A stretch of 60,166 bases of DNA from Gracilibacter sp. BRH_c7a (lineage in GTDB: Bacteria; Bacillota; Desulfitobacteriia; Desulfitobacteriales; Syntrophobotulaceae), in NCBI GenBank assembly GCA_001516055.1, contig LOEZ01000083.1, positions 1 to 60,166 of the forward strand. The letters run 5' to 3'. The notes under the pieces are model-generated. The model was given only the letters and a program-made list of their open reading frames with translations, did not search any database and was not told where the DNA came from. Position numbers and translations under genes: made by a program. Every line of letters begins with the position of its first letter. Position 1 is the first letter of the stretch. This document shows positions 16,384 to 24,890 of this stretch, piece by piece.

Positions 16384-17879
16384 GACTTAGAATTCTTTCT
16401 TTCTTGAGGTTGCCTAATCCTGTCTTGAGGTTTAAAAATACTTGGCCTCAGATTGGCAATAGGAACAGGACTCCTGACAATAATTGTTTGTAAAGCCTTA
16501 TAGTCCCAAGGAATTAACGGCCATAAATATGGTACTCCGAAAGAGTTGGTCCGCCACAGCAAGAAGAATAGAAGTAATACGCCAACACCCAGACCCCAAA
16601 AGTTAAATAAGCCTGCGGAAATCACAAGGAATACCCTTGCAAGTTTATTGGCCTGAGCAAACTCGTAACTGGGAGTGGCAAATGATCCAACCGCAGCTAT
16701 AGCTAAATACAAAATAACTTCAGGAGTAAATATACCTACTTGGATAGCTATATCACCAATCATCAAGACAGCAATTAAACCAAGAGCTGTAGCTAGAGGT
16801 GAAGGGGTATGAATTGCAGCCATGCGTAACATTTCGATGGCAATTTCCCCTAATAGAACTTGAAACAATAAGCCGATCTTGGCCGGTTCAGCTACCCCAA
16901 TGAACTGAATACTCTCAGGTAAAAGATGTGGATTAAGAGCGGCAGCTAACCATAAAGGCAAAACAAAGATTGAAGCAAGAATAGCAATAAATCTTACCCA
17001 ACGCAGATAAGCACCAACAATTGGTTCTTGACGATACTCCTCAGCATGCTGTACATGATGCCAAAAAGTAACGGGTGCTATTATAACACTGGGAGAAGTA
17101 TCAACTAAAAGTATTATATTTCCTTCAAGCAGATGAATAGCTGCGACATCCGGCCTCTCTGTGTATCTAACTCGAGGGTAGGGATTCCAAAACTTGCTGC
17201 CTAGGATGAATTCTTCTACAGCTTTTTCTGCCATAGGTATACCATCTATACTAATATTCTTAATTTCTTTTTCAAAGTATTCAACCATTTTAGGATTGGT
17301 TATATCTTCGATATAGGCTAAACAAACATCAGTTTTGGAACGACTACCGACTTTCATAAGCTTCATTCTCAATCCAGGATCACGTATACGCCGACGTATA
17401 AGTATGGTGTTGAAAATAAGTGTTTCCGTAAAGCCATCGCGAGAACCTCTTGTTACCCTTTCTATATCGGGTTCTTCGGGCATACGTCCAGGGTAACTTC
17501 TGACATCAACTATTATAGATTCAATTCTTCCTTCTACTATAATAGCCAAGGCACCTGATAAAATGAAATAGATTACTTCATCCATGGATTCTACTTCGGA
17601 AACCTGTAAATCATTGATTTTCGATTTGACCATCTTATCGATGGCGTTTACTCCAAGGTCAGCTCTTTCTAACTCCAGTAACTCTTCAATGATTAAATTA
17701 GATGCTGGTCTTCCAACCATTCCATTTACTGAATAAATAGCTACTTTTTTGCCGCCTACAGTTATCTCACGTACAACAATATCGAAGCTCTCTTCTACCC
17801 CTAGTTTAGTATTTAGAAAATCCACATTTTCTTGATAGTTTTTAGAAATCTTAATATTTGTTTCAGCAGTCTTAGACAT
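16380..17879 (-). CDS. spoVAF: Stage V sporulation protein AF
   Basis: SpoVAF is a GerA-like membrane protein of the SpoVA complex in the spore inner membrane. It has 499 residues, normal length. The N-terminal soluble region covers about 1-290 (with SYPGRMPEEPDIERVTRGSR near 150). About five membrane helices follow from about 300, with a basic C-terminal tail (KPQDRIRQPQERKN). It follows spoVAE by 7 bp as the last gene of the spoVACDEF operon, which is expressed in the forespore in known species. It is related to germinant-receptor A subunits, but linkage to spoVA identifies it. Confidence 0.95.
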   Translation of the reverse strand: MSKTAETNIKISKNYQENVDFLNTKLGVEESFDIVVREITVGGKKVAIYSVNGMVGRPASNLIIEELLELERADLGVNAIDKMVKSKINDLQVSEVESMDEVIYFILSGALAIIVEGRIESIIVDVRSYPGRMPEEPDIERVTRGSRDGFTETLIFNTILIRRRIRDPGLRMKLMKVGSRSKTDVCLAYIEDITNPKMVEYFEKEIKNISIDGIPMAEKAVEEFILGSKFWNPYPRVRYTERPDVAAIHLLEGNIILLVDTSPSVIIAPVTFWHHVQHAEEYRQEPIVGAYLRWVRFIAILASIFVLPLWLAAALNPHLLPESIQFIGVAEPAKIGLLFQVLLGEIAIEMLRMAAIHTPSPLATALGLIAVLMIGDIAIQVGIFTPEVILYLAIAAVGSFATPSYEFAQANKLARVFLVISAGLFNFWGLGVGVLLLFFLLWRTNSFGVPYLWPLIPWDYKALQTIIVRSPVPIANLRPSIFKPQDRIRQPQERKNSKS

Positions 17880-17886
17880 CTTAAAA

Positions 17887-18252
17887 TCAACCTTTCGGAT
17901 TAAATACTACTGCTACTAGATAACCAAATAGTACAGCAACACCAATTCCTACTGCCGCCGCCTCCGTACCTCCGAAAACTCCCAAGAACCCATTTTCTTC
18001 AACCCCTTCTATTGCTCCTTTAGCAAGTACATATCCAAAACCAGATAAAGGAATTGTTGCCCCGGCTCCCCCCAACTCTACAAGAGGTTTATAAAGACCT
18101 AAAGCGCCAAGTATAACTCCGCCTGTTACGTAAGTAACCAGTACATGCGCGGGAGTTAAACTTGCCTTTGTCAAATCCATCATTAGTTGTCCGATAACAC
18201 AGATTAGCCCCCCCACTATAAATGCCGGTATTAACATTTCTAACACTTTCAC
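17887..18252 (-). CDS. spoVAE: Stage V sporulation protein AE
   Basis: This 121-residue protein is a very hydrophobic membrane subunit of the dipicolinic acid channel (SpoVAEb type). Four helices span most of the chain, with the family pattern PAFIVGGLICVIGQ near the start and GAGATIPLSGFG in the middle. It lies 10 bp after spoVAD and 7 bp before spoVAF. SpoVAC and SpoVAE share the GAGAxIPxxGF motif, and both copies are present here. Confidence 0.96.
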   Translation of the reverse strand: MKVLEMLIPAFIVGGLICVIGQLMMDLTKASLTPAHVLVTYVTGGVILGALGLYKPLVELGGAGATIPLSGFGYVLAKGAIEGVEENGFLGVFGGTEAAAVGIGVAVLFGYLVAVVFNPKG

Positions 18253-18261
18253 TACACTCCC

Positions 18262-19272
18262 TTATACTTCGATGGAGACAGCATGCCCAATGGCTGGGAT
18301 AGTTTCTCCTTGTAAAGAAGATGTCGGACTATGAAGACTCCCACTTCCTATGAATAATACTTTTTTGAATTTTCCTTGATATATCTCTTTTAAAATATGA
18401 CCTGCCATAACCAATGCGGAACAGCCGCAGCCACTCCCCCCTGCATGAGTATCTTGCTCGGTATTATAAATCATAACTCCACAATCGTTAAAATTATCAG
18501 CCACTTTAACATTATTCTTTACCAGTAATTTTACGAGTAATTGAAGGCCTACACTGCCTAAATCACCGGTAACTATTAGATCATAATAATCAGGCTGCCT
18601 TTTTAGATCATTTAAATGATTGATAATAGTATCTGCAATAGCTGGAGCCATTGCGGCTCCCATATTATTGACGTCAGTCTCTCCATAGTCGATTACCCTG
18701 CCGATTGTCGCTGTTGTTACTCTGGGGCCTGTTCCAGAATCAGATAATAAAACACTACCAGCACCGGTTACAGTCCACTGAGCATACATAGCTCTCTGGT
18801 TCCCTTGTTCTGTCGGAAGTCTATACTGTCTTTCTGCAGTTTCATGGTGACTTGAGGCACTACATATAACTTTGGAACCGAAGCCCCCATCAATCAGCAT
18901 ACTTCCCACAGCCATAGATAAGGCCATACTCGAACATGCTCCATACAACCCTATAAATGGTACACCAATTTGACGGGCTGCAAAGTTGGAAGAAATGATT
19001 TGATTGAGCAAATCACCAGCTAAGATATAATCAACGGAATCTAGCAGAATATCAGCTTTTTTGACTACTTCTCTCATAGCATTTTCCAGCATTTTGGATT
19101 CAGTTTTCTCCCAGCTCATTTCACCGTCATATGTATCTTTGAGAATAGTATCGAAACTAGCAGCTAAAGGCCCTTGACCTTCCATAGGTCCAGCAATAGT
19201 ATGTCCCGAGATAATAAAAGGTCCATTCTCAAAAACGATTGTCTGATTGCCTACTTTTTTTGGGGAAACCAT
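18262..19272 (-). CDS. spoVAD: Stage V sporulation protein AD
   Basis: SpoVAD is the cytosolic subunit that binds dipicolinic acid and sits on the SpoVAC/SpoVAE channel. Its fold is thiolase-like. It has 336 residues, with GLYGACSSMALSMAVGSMLI at the pseudo-active-site Cys region and GGSGCGCSALV in the C-terminal half. It starts at ATG 19272 after an ACGGAGTGAAAG site. It is the second gene of spoVACDEF. Confidence 0.97.
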   Translation of the reverse strand: MVSPKKVGNQTIVFENGPFIISGHTIAGPMEGQGPLAASFDTILKDTYDGEMSWEKTESKMLENAMREVVKKADILLDSVDYILAGDLLNQIISSNFAARQIGVPFIGLYGACSSMALSMAVGSMLIDGGFGSKVICSASSHHETAERQYRLPTEQGNQRAMYAQWTVTGAGSVLLSDSGTGPRVTTATIGRVIDYGETDVNNMGAAMAPAIADTIINHLNDLKRQPDYYDLIVTGDLGSVGLQLLVKLLVKNNVKVADNFNDCGVMIYNTEQDTHAGGSGCGCSALVMAGHILKEIYQGKFKKVLFIGSGSLHSPTSSLQGETIPAIGHAVSIEV

Positions 19273-19298
19273 ACTTTCACTCCGTTCCCTTACGTAAT

Positions 19299-19778
19299 CT
19301 ATCTTAAGAGGTCAAGTAGATAATAGATAAGGCCTACAAAAATTGACGAGCTTATTCCGTAAACTAACACCGGACCAGCTATACTAAATAGTTTGGCTCC
19401 GATTCCAAAAACATAACCTTCTTTTTTATACTCGAGTGCTGGTGATACCATGGAGTTCGCAAATCCCGTGACTGGAATAATTGCTCCAGCCCCTCCAACT
19501 TTGACTATGTCATCATATATCCCGATTCCCGTGAGGGTGGCTCCTATAACGATAAGAGTTGCTGTACCTGCCGTGGAAGCTGCCAACTTTGGTAATCCTC
19601 CATAGATTATATAGAAATTTATAAAGATCTGGCCTATGCTACAGATAAGCCCCCCAATTAAGAAAGCTAGGACTACATTCTTAATAAGTGTTGGTCTTGG
19701 AGAGATTTGGGCAGTCATTTTTTTGTATTCTTCAGGTGTTACGTTTAGAGTTGGAGGACGCAAATTTTTGTTTACCAT
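19299..19778 (-). CDS. spoVAC: Stage V sporulation protein AC
   Basis: SpoVAC is a membrane channel subunit for dipicolinic acid, mechanosensitive in known species. Its 159 residues carry a soluble N-terminus (TPEEYKKMTAQISPRPTLI) and about four helices, with the shared motif GAGAIIPVTGFANS. It starts at ATG 19778 after AGGTGATAAGAAA. It is the first gene of the spoVA operon and is divergent from spoIIAA, 138 bp away, so the two operons share one regulatory gap. Confidence 0.97.
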   Translation of the reverse strand: MVNKNLRPPTLNVTPEEYKKMTAQISPRPTLIKNVVLAFLIGGLICSIGQIFINFYIIYGGLPKLAASTAGTATLIVIGATLTGIGIYDDIVKVGGAGAIIPVTGFANSMVSPALEYKKEGYVFGIGAKLFSIAGPVLVYGISSSIFVGLIYYLLDLLR

Positions 19779-19862
19779 TTTCTTATCACCTCTTTTTTTA
19801 TTTTATAATCCCCGATTTCTCCCTCAGAGATACTATTTAAAGTGTATATAGTTTAAAATATT

Positions 19863-19887
19863 GGATATTTCGAAATAATAACCGAAT
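19863..19887 (+). promoter_or_regulatory. Candidate sigma-H promoter of the spoIIA operon
   Basis: GGATAT (19863-19868) and GAAT (19884-19887) are 15 bp apart, which fits the sigma-H pattern RnAGGAwwT-N11/12-RnnGAAT. A near-0A box (TTTCGAA, 19868-19874; consensus TGnCGAA) lies between them. The -10 is about 30 bp before the spoIIAA ATG. The known dependence of spoIIA on sigma-H and Spo0A supports this. Confidence 0.55.
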
Positions 19888-19916
19888 ATTTGAATGAAGC
19901 CTGACAAAGGAAAATT

Positions 19917-20294
19917 ATGGGTGACGTCGAAGATATTTTTAACAACTATGTTTTAGATAGGAGCGTGTCACAAAAAATGAGAAAGAGACTTGAACGCCAT
20001 ACTCTTCACCTGTATGTCGATGGTGAGTTGGATATGAAAACCGCATCCCAGCTCAAAAATATGATCGATATAGATATAGATAGAAAAGGAATTCGAACAG
20101 TTATCCTACACATGGACAATCTTCACTTCATTGATAGCTCAGGTTTGGGGGTAATACTAGGCCGATACAAGAAACTACTTCCACTAGGAGGGCAAATCAG
20201 GCTTACCAATGTACCGCCTCATCTTTACAGAATAATGGAGCTATCTGGTCTCCCCAAAATTATTGAATTTACACAAGAAGAAACTGCACTTTAA
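19917..20294 (+). CDS. spoIIAA: Anti-sigma F factor antagonist
   Basis: SpoIIAA is a STAS-domain protein. When dephosphorylated it binds SpoIIAB and frees sigma-F in the forespore. It has 125 residues with the phosphorylation motif FIDSSGLGVILGRYK; Ser74 is the expected target. It starts at ATG 19917 after AAAGGA. The N-terminus is about 20 residues longer than in Bacillus (GDVEDIFNNYVLDRSVSQKM), and an internal ATG at 19977 is an alternative start. It is the first gene of spoIIAA-AB-sigF. Confidence 0.95.
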   Translation: MGDVEDIFNNYVLDRSVSQKMRKRLERHTLHLYVDGELDMKTASQLKNMIDIDIDRKGIRTVILHMDNLHFIDSSGLGVILGRYKKLLPLGGQIRLTNVPPHLYRIMELSGLPKIIEFTQEETAL

Positions 20295-20326
20295 AAATGC
20301 TTTATTAGGGAAAGGAGAACATTTTA

Positions 20327-20764
20327 ATGAAATCCAATCGAATAAGCTTAACTTTTTCCAGTCTGCCTCAGAATGTTACAATAGCTAGAATGCTTGCCTC
20401 CACCATGGGGGCCCAGCTAGACTTACCTGTTAACGAATTAGAAGAAATCAAAGTAGCTGTTTCCGAAGCCGTGTCGAATTCCATAATTCATGGGTACGGT
20501 AACAGTACAGATAAGATAGTTACCTTAGAACTGGAAGTATCGGAAGATAACTTAACTATCCAGGTTATTGATAGTGGGTGTGGAATTAAAGATATTAAAC
20601 AAGCGATGCAGGCTTCTTTTTCCACTGATCCTGAAAGAATGGGGCTTGGTTTTATATTCATGCAATCTTTTATGGATGATCTCCAGGTAGAATCTTCTTT
20701 AGGCAGTGGGACTAAGGTAACGATGGTAAAACGTATTAATCGCCAACATCCTTCCTCTCATTGA
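20327..20764 (+). CDS. spoIIAB: Anti-sigma F factor (serine kinase)
   Basis: SpoIIAB holds sigma-F inactive and phosphorylates SpoIIAA with ATP. It has 145 residues of the GHKL fold: N-box EAVSNSIIHGYG, G1 box DSGCGI, G2 box MGLGF. It starts at ATG 20327 after GGAGAA, 33 bp after spoIIAA, and ends 14 bp before sigF, so all three are coexpressed. Confidence 0.97.
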   Translation: MKSNRISLTFSSLPQNVTIARMLASTMGAQLDLPVNELEEIKVAVSEAVSNSIIHGYGNSTDKIVTLELEVSEDNLTIQVIDSGCGIKDIKQAMQASFSTDPERMGLGFIFMQSFMDDLQVESSLGSGTKVTMVKRINRQHPSSH

Positions 20765-20777
20765 GAGGGGGTGCAAA

Positions 20778-21572
20778 ATGATTCAAAGACTTTCAGACAT
20801 GAATCTACCGCGATTTCCATTGCTTTCTGAAGAAGAACTTATGGAACTGCTTAGAAAAGCGCAAAAAGGTGATAATCAAGCACGTGAACGTCTCATTAAT
20901 TGCAATCTAAAACTAATATTTAATCTAATTCAACGCTTCGCCCACAGGGGTTATGAGCTAGAAGATCTTTTTCAAATCGGATCTATCGGGTTGATTAAGG
21001 CAATCGATAAATTTGACTTTTCTTATGGGGTAAAATTTTCGACCTATGCTGTTCCCATGATTATTGGAGAGATACGAAGATTCTTACGTGATGATCATCC
21101 CATAAAAGTACCGCGTTCCTACAAAGAACTTGTCTATAAAATAAACCGCTCCAGAGAGAAACTCTCCATAGAGCTAAGACGAGATCCTACTATCAATGAG
21201 ATTGCAACTGATATAGGAGTTGATAGTGAGAATGTCATCTCAGCTATAGAAGCAGTCCAAACTCCTACCTCTATCCACGACACCCTTTATCAGGATGATT
21301 CAGATCCCATCTATATTTTAGATCAACTTCCCATTGAGAAAGATGGAAATGCTGGGTGGTTCGAAAAGATAGCACTCAATGAAGTATTGGACAAGCTCCC
21401 TGAAAGAGAGCGTAATGTTCTTCTCATGCGATTCTTTGAAGATAAGACTCAAAGTGAAATCGCCAAATTGATGAGTCTTTCTCAAGTGCAAATATCAAGA
21501 ATAGAACGAGCTGCTTTGCACCGCCTAAGACAGATATTAGATGATGATACTGAAGGAAATGTCAATTACTAA
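20778..21572 (+). CDS. sigF: RNA polymerase sigma-F factor
   Basis: Sigma-F is the first compartment-specific sigma factor and acts in the forespore. It has 264 residues. Region 2 carries EDLFQIGSIGLIKAIDKFD and FSTYAVPMIIGEIRRFLRDD. Region 3 is short. Region 4 carries LPERERNVLLMRFFEDKTQSE and the HTH SQVQISRIERAALHRLR. It starts at ATG 20778 after GAGGGGG. Its last four bases overlap the end of dacF, which comes from the other strand. Confidence 0.97.
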   Translation: MIQRLSDMNLPRFPLLSEEELMELLRKAQKGDNQARERLINCNLKLIFNLIQRFAHRGYELEDLFQIGSIGLIKAIDKFDFSYGVKFSTYAVPMIIGEIRRFLRDDHPIKVPRSYKELVYKINRSREKLSIELRRDPTINEIATDIGVDSENVISAIEAVQTPTSIHDTLYQDDSDPIYILDQLPIEKDGNAGWFEKIALNEVLDKLPERERNVLLMRFFEDKTQSEIAKLMSLSQVQISRIERAALHRLRQILDDDTEGNVNY

Positions 21573-22735
21573 GTAAAAATCGATGGAGCCATTTTATACG
21601 ATTCATTGATAGTTCTCTTAATCATCTCCCAAAGATTTGCCTTCTTAACGGTTTCTGTGGCAATCAACTTTATTCTATTCATTTCTTCGTTATCACAATA
21701 AATAATTATTTCCCCTAAAACCTGACCTTTTTCTACAGGGGCACTTATACTAGTTTCAAGTTTAGTTTCAATCCTGCAACTATCTTCTTTTCCTTTTTCA
21801 ATACTTGATCCAACCGCTCGTTCAGCTATTAGATCAACAGTTGGTATGGTTCCTTTGTGAACTATTATCTCCCCCTGTTTCGAGCCGGCAGGGGCAAATT
21901 CCTTATAAGTATATTTTGCAAAACCATAATTATAGATCTTCATAGACTCTTGAAAATGACCTCTTACTTCCGGAACACCCATCACAACGGCAATCAATCT
22001 TAAACCATTTCTTTCAACAGTTGAAGCTAAACAATACTTTGCTTCTTGAGTCCAACCTGTTTTAAATCCATCTGTCCCCTCATACCACCATAACAATTTG
22101 TTAGTGTTCCAAAGTTTGAATTCTCCATTACGTAAGTCATGTTCCTGGATTGAAGTGAATTTTCTTATGAGTGGGTATTTTAAAGCTTCCCTGCCTATTA
22201 CTGCTAGGTCATAGGCACTTGTATAATGCCCTTGGGCAGGAAGTCCGTATGAATTAATGAAATTGGTATTAGCTAGCTTAAGTTCTTTAGCTTTCTTATT
22301 CATCATATCCACAAACTCTTCATGAGTTCCATAGATATGTTCCGCTACAGCAACACAAGCGTCGTTAGCTGACCCCACAGCAATGGCTATTAGCATTTCT
22401 TCCAGAGTGAACTGTTCTCCGGGCTCCAAGTAGATTTGTGACCCTCCTAGGGAACTAGCCCTATCACTACAGGTGACAATATCTGTAAGTTTTACTATAC
22501 CTTGTTCGATGGCTTCAACTGCAACCAAAAGGGTCATAATCTTGGTTACACTAGCCGGAGGTAGTTCCTTATGAGCTTCTTTCTCATAAAGGATTTTTCC
22601 AGACACTGCATCAATCAGAATGGCACTCTCTGCTGAAGTTTCAATGTTCGCTGCCTTTACCGGTAAAGAATTACCTACTAGAAAAAATGTAAGGAAAAAG
22701 CATACCATAATTATTCTAAGTGTATTTTTCGGCAT
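21569..22735 (-). CDS. dacF: D-alanyl-D-alanine carboxypeptidase DacF
   Basis: This penicillin-binding DD-carboxypeptidase trims peptidoglycan stem peptides; DacF acts on spore cortex crosslinking in relatives. It has 388 residues with a signal peptide at about 1-28. The active-site motifs are SVTK (Ser62-Lys65), SAN (122-124) and KTG (225-227). The C-terminal domain covers about 280-360, ending with an amphipathic helix (KANLWEMIKRTINESYKM) that may anchor it to the membrane. It converges on sigF with a 4-bp overlap. The start codon lies in one arm of a perfect inverted repeat (22731-22778). Confidence 0.93.
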   Translation of the reverse strand: MPKNTLRIIMVCFFLTFFLVGNSLPVKAANIETSAESAILIDAVSGKILYEKEAHKELPPASVTKIMTLLVAVEAIEQGIVKLTDIVTCSDRASSLGGSQIYLEPGEQFTLEEMLIAIAVGSANDACVAVAEHIYGTHEEFVDMMNKKAKELKLANTNFINSYGLPAQGHYTSAYDLAVIGREALKYPLIRKFTSIQEHDLRNGEFKLWNTNKLLWWYEGTDGFKTGWTQEAKYCLASTVERNGLRLIAVVMGVPEVRGHFQESMKIYNYGFAKYTYKEFAPAGSKQGEIIVHKGTIPTVDLIAERAVGSSIEKGKEDSCRIETKLETSISAPVEKGQVLGEIIIYCDNEEMNRIKLIATETVKKANLWEMIKRTINESYKMAPSIFT

Positions 22736-22778
22736 ACTAAAAACCCTCCCAATATATTATTAGCTGTTTTAGTATGCC
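22731..22778 (-). promoter_or_regulatory. 12-bp inverted repeat enclosing the dacF start region
   Basis: GGCATACTAAAA (22731-22742) and TTTTAGTATGCC (22767-22778) are perfect complements, 24 bp apart. In the dacF mRNA the 3' arm contains the start codon ATG (22735-22733) and the loop holds the ribosome site GGGAGGG. The stem would hide the start codon, so it is a candidate translational switch. At the DNA level it could also be an operator. Confidence 0.6.
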
Positions 22779-22849
22779 CTGCAAAAAATTAAATTATATA
22801 ATTCAGTCGCTGTTAATCTTATTGATATAAAAAGTAACTGGACCTTGTA

Positions 22850-23329
22850 CTAAATTCTTTCGTATTTGCTTGGAACTTTGTTTTCTTTCCAACCATGCCA
22901 GTAACATGGATTAAAAAGAGCCAAGGGTTTTTTATAATGCTTGTGTTTTAAAACACACCCTCGAATAACTCCTATCTTCTTTTCTTTACATTGCACATCG
23001 AATTCTGGAGTCCAATTCTGTTCTTGAAACCATATATATTTAGCTTCTATTTGATCTGCTGTCTGTACGATATCATTTATCATGGGAGGCCTTAAACACG
23101 GAATAATAACATCAACTTTTCCTTTAAGTGTTGCCCAATCGGAATAGACCTTGCTACCTTCAAACACGCTCATGTCAGGGGCTACAACATATACTTTACA
23201 ACCAAAATCTCTTAGCGTTCTCCATACTTTCCAAGCATGTTTGTGTCTCACCATCCGATCAGGATTAGTATAAACAGCATAGCTCATACTGGTATCAAGC
23301 TCTCCCGTTATTATGTATTTCTTTTTCAC
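22850..23329 (-). CDS. CoA-binding (YneT/YccU-like) domain protein
   Basis: This 159-residue protein resembles the CoA_binding_2 family. A Rossmann-like fold begins with YIITGELDTSMSYAVYTNP. The pattern CKVYVVAPDMSVFEGSKVY follows, then VDVIIPCLRPPMINDIV, and IWFQEQNWTPEFDVQCKEKK with VIRGCVLKHKHYK replacing the common DRCLKIEH. The tail (NPCYWHGWKENKVPSKYERI) has extra Trp/Cys residues. The glycine-rich first loop is weak, so nucleotide binding is uncertain. It stands alone between dacF and pdp. The family's function is unknown. Confidence 0.7.
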   Translation of the reverse strand: MKKKYIITGELDTSMSYAVYTNPDRMVRHKHAWKVWRTLRDFGCKVYVVAPDMSVFEGSKVYSDWATLKGKVDVIIPCLRPPMINDIVQTADQIEAKYIWFQEQNWTPEFDVQCKEKKIGVIRGCVLKHKHYKKPLALFNPCYWHGWKENKVPSKYERI

Positions 23330-23417
23330 TTTATCTCACTCTCCTAGTTTATCTAGTCTCCTTAAATCTATATTTCTATTTTATGACTATACTGCTGGAT
23401 ACTTGCCATCTGCCCAT

Positions 23418-23459
23418 AAATAAGGACGTAGCAAAAGTAAATTCGCTACGCCCTTATTT
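23418..23459 (-). terminator. Terminator after pdp
   Basis: AAATAAGGACGTAGC (23418-23432) pairs with GCTACGCCCTTATTT (23445-23459) with one mismatch. It lies about 80 bp past the pdp stop and ends the nucleoside salvage run. The stem ends in A/T on both sides, so it may work in both directions. Confidence 0.75.
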
Positions 23460-23537
23460 AGCTTACCCTTAAAAAAATACTTCCTTCAAATGAAATGGTT
23501 TCTGTCCATGGATCGACTACTGCCGCGGTGCCATGGG

Positions 23538-24839
23538 TCACTTAACCACTGTGGATACTATCTCAGAAGAAGATACTTCATGATCTCCAATAGTTATACC
23601 ATCGGCTATCATCACCTTAGCCGCCATTATCTTATCTTCAGATGAGGAATAAAGTTTCATTATCGGTTCACCTGCCTGTACGAAATCTCCTGTTTTTTTC
23701 AGAAGGTAGACACCAGCACCGTAATCGATTTCAGACTCTTTTGTTTCTCTTCCCGCTCCCAGCGTCATTGCAGCTAAACCAATTTTCTTAGCATCAATGT
23801 TTTGGATAATTCCTGCTTTCTCAGCTTGATAAACAGTTTGGATGGGAGATAGATACAATTGTGACTTTATTACACTTTCTCGGTCCCCACCTTGAGCTGC
23901 CACAAAATCCAAAAACTTTTCCCAAGCCGAACCGCTTTGCAGAGATTCTTCCAAAATTCCTCTTGCATCTTGGGTATCCTCTGCTTTTTTCCCAAGGACA
24001 AGCATCCAACTAGCTAACTCCAAACATACTTCCAACAAGTCCTGGGGTCCCGAACCTTTTAATATCTCTATAGCTTCAAGCACTTCCAGACTATTTCCGA
24101 TTGCTCTCCCTAAAGGTTGATCCATCTTACTTAAGATAGCAACCGTTTCTCTGTTAAGACTTTTTCCTATCGCAACCATAGTGTTAGCAAGTTCTTTAGC
24201 ATCTTCTAACGAAGACATAAAAGCTCCAGAACCATACTTAACATCCAGCACAATAGCCTGGGCACCAGCAGCTATCTTTTTGCTCATTATTGAAGATGCA
24301 ATTAATGGGATAGAGTCAACTGTCGCAGTCACATCACGCAGGGCGTATAGTTTCTTGTCAGCCGGTACCATGTTTCCGGTCTGAGAGATAACAGAAATTC
24401 CTATTTTCTGTATCTGCTTCAGAAATTCCTCTTCTTTCATCTCTACTCGAAAACCGGGAATAGCTAATAGTTTATCTATTGTCCCTCCGGTATGTCCCAA
24501 ACCGCGTCCCGACATTTTGGCAACCGGAACACCACAAGCAGCAACTAGTGGAGCAATGATTAATGTAGTCTTGTCTCCCACCCCACCTGAGCTGTGTTTA
24601 TCTACAAAAACCTTTCCAAGTGATGACAGATCCAGTTTACTCCCGCTCTCAGCCATAGCTAAAGTCAGGTTTGATGTTTCCTCGGCAGTCATTCCGTTAA
24701 AGTATACAGCCATTGCCCAAGCAGAAATCTGGTAGTCAGGTATGCTCCCATCAACATATCCTTTAATCAAAGATTGTATTTCCTCTTTTGTTATAACATG
24801 TCCATCCCGTTTTTTCTCGATAATGCGTACCATATTCAT
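23538..24839 (-). CDS. pdp: Pyrimidine-nucleoside phosphorylase
   Basis: This enzyme splits uridine or thymidine with phosphate to release the base and (deoxy)ribose-1-phosphate. The start is ATG 24839 with TTGAGG upstream; a TTG 15 bases earlier would place that site inside the gene. It has 433 residues, with the signature VDKHSSGGVGDKTTL and the phosphate-binding SGRGLGHTGGTIDKL. It ends a run with pnp and deoB, which together feed ribose-phosphates to central metabolism and salvage bases. Confidence 0.96.
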   Translation of the reverse strand: MNMVRIIEKKRDGHVITKEEIQSLIKGYVDGSIPDYQISAWAMAVYFNGMTAEETSNLTLAMAESGSKLDLSSLGKVFVDKHSSGGVGDKTTLIIAPLVAACGVPVAKMSGRGLGHTGGTIDKLLAIPGFRVEMKEEEFLKQIQKIGISVISQTGNMVPADKKLYALRDVTATVDSIPLIASSIMSKKIAAGAQAIVLDVKYGSGAFMSSLEDAKELANTMVAIGKSLNRETVAILSKMDQPLGRAIGNSLEVLEAIEILKGSGPQDLLEVCLELASWMLVLGKKAEDTQDARGILEESLQSGSAWEKFLDFVAAQGGDRESVIKSQLYLSPIQTVYQAEKAGIIQNIDAKKIGLAAMTLGAGRETKESEIDYGAGVYLLKKTGDFVQAGEPIMKLYSSSEDKIMAAKVMIADGITIGDHEVSSSEIVSTVVK

Positions 24840-24890
24840 CGTATAAAACCTCAAGTATCTTTTATATTAATAAACAAATATATATATTCC

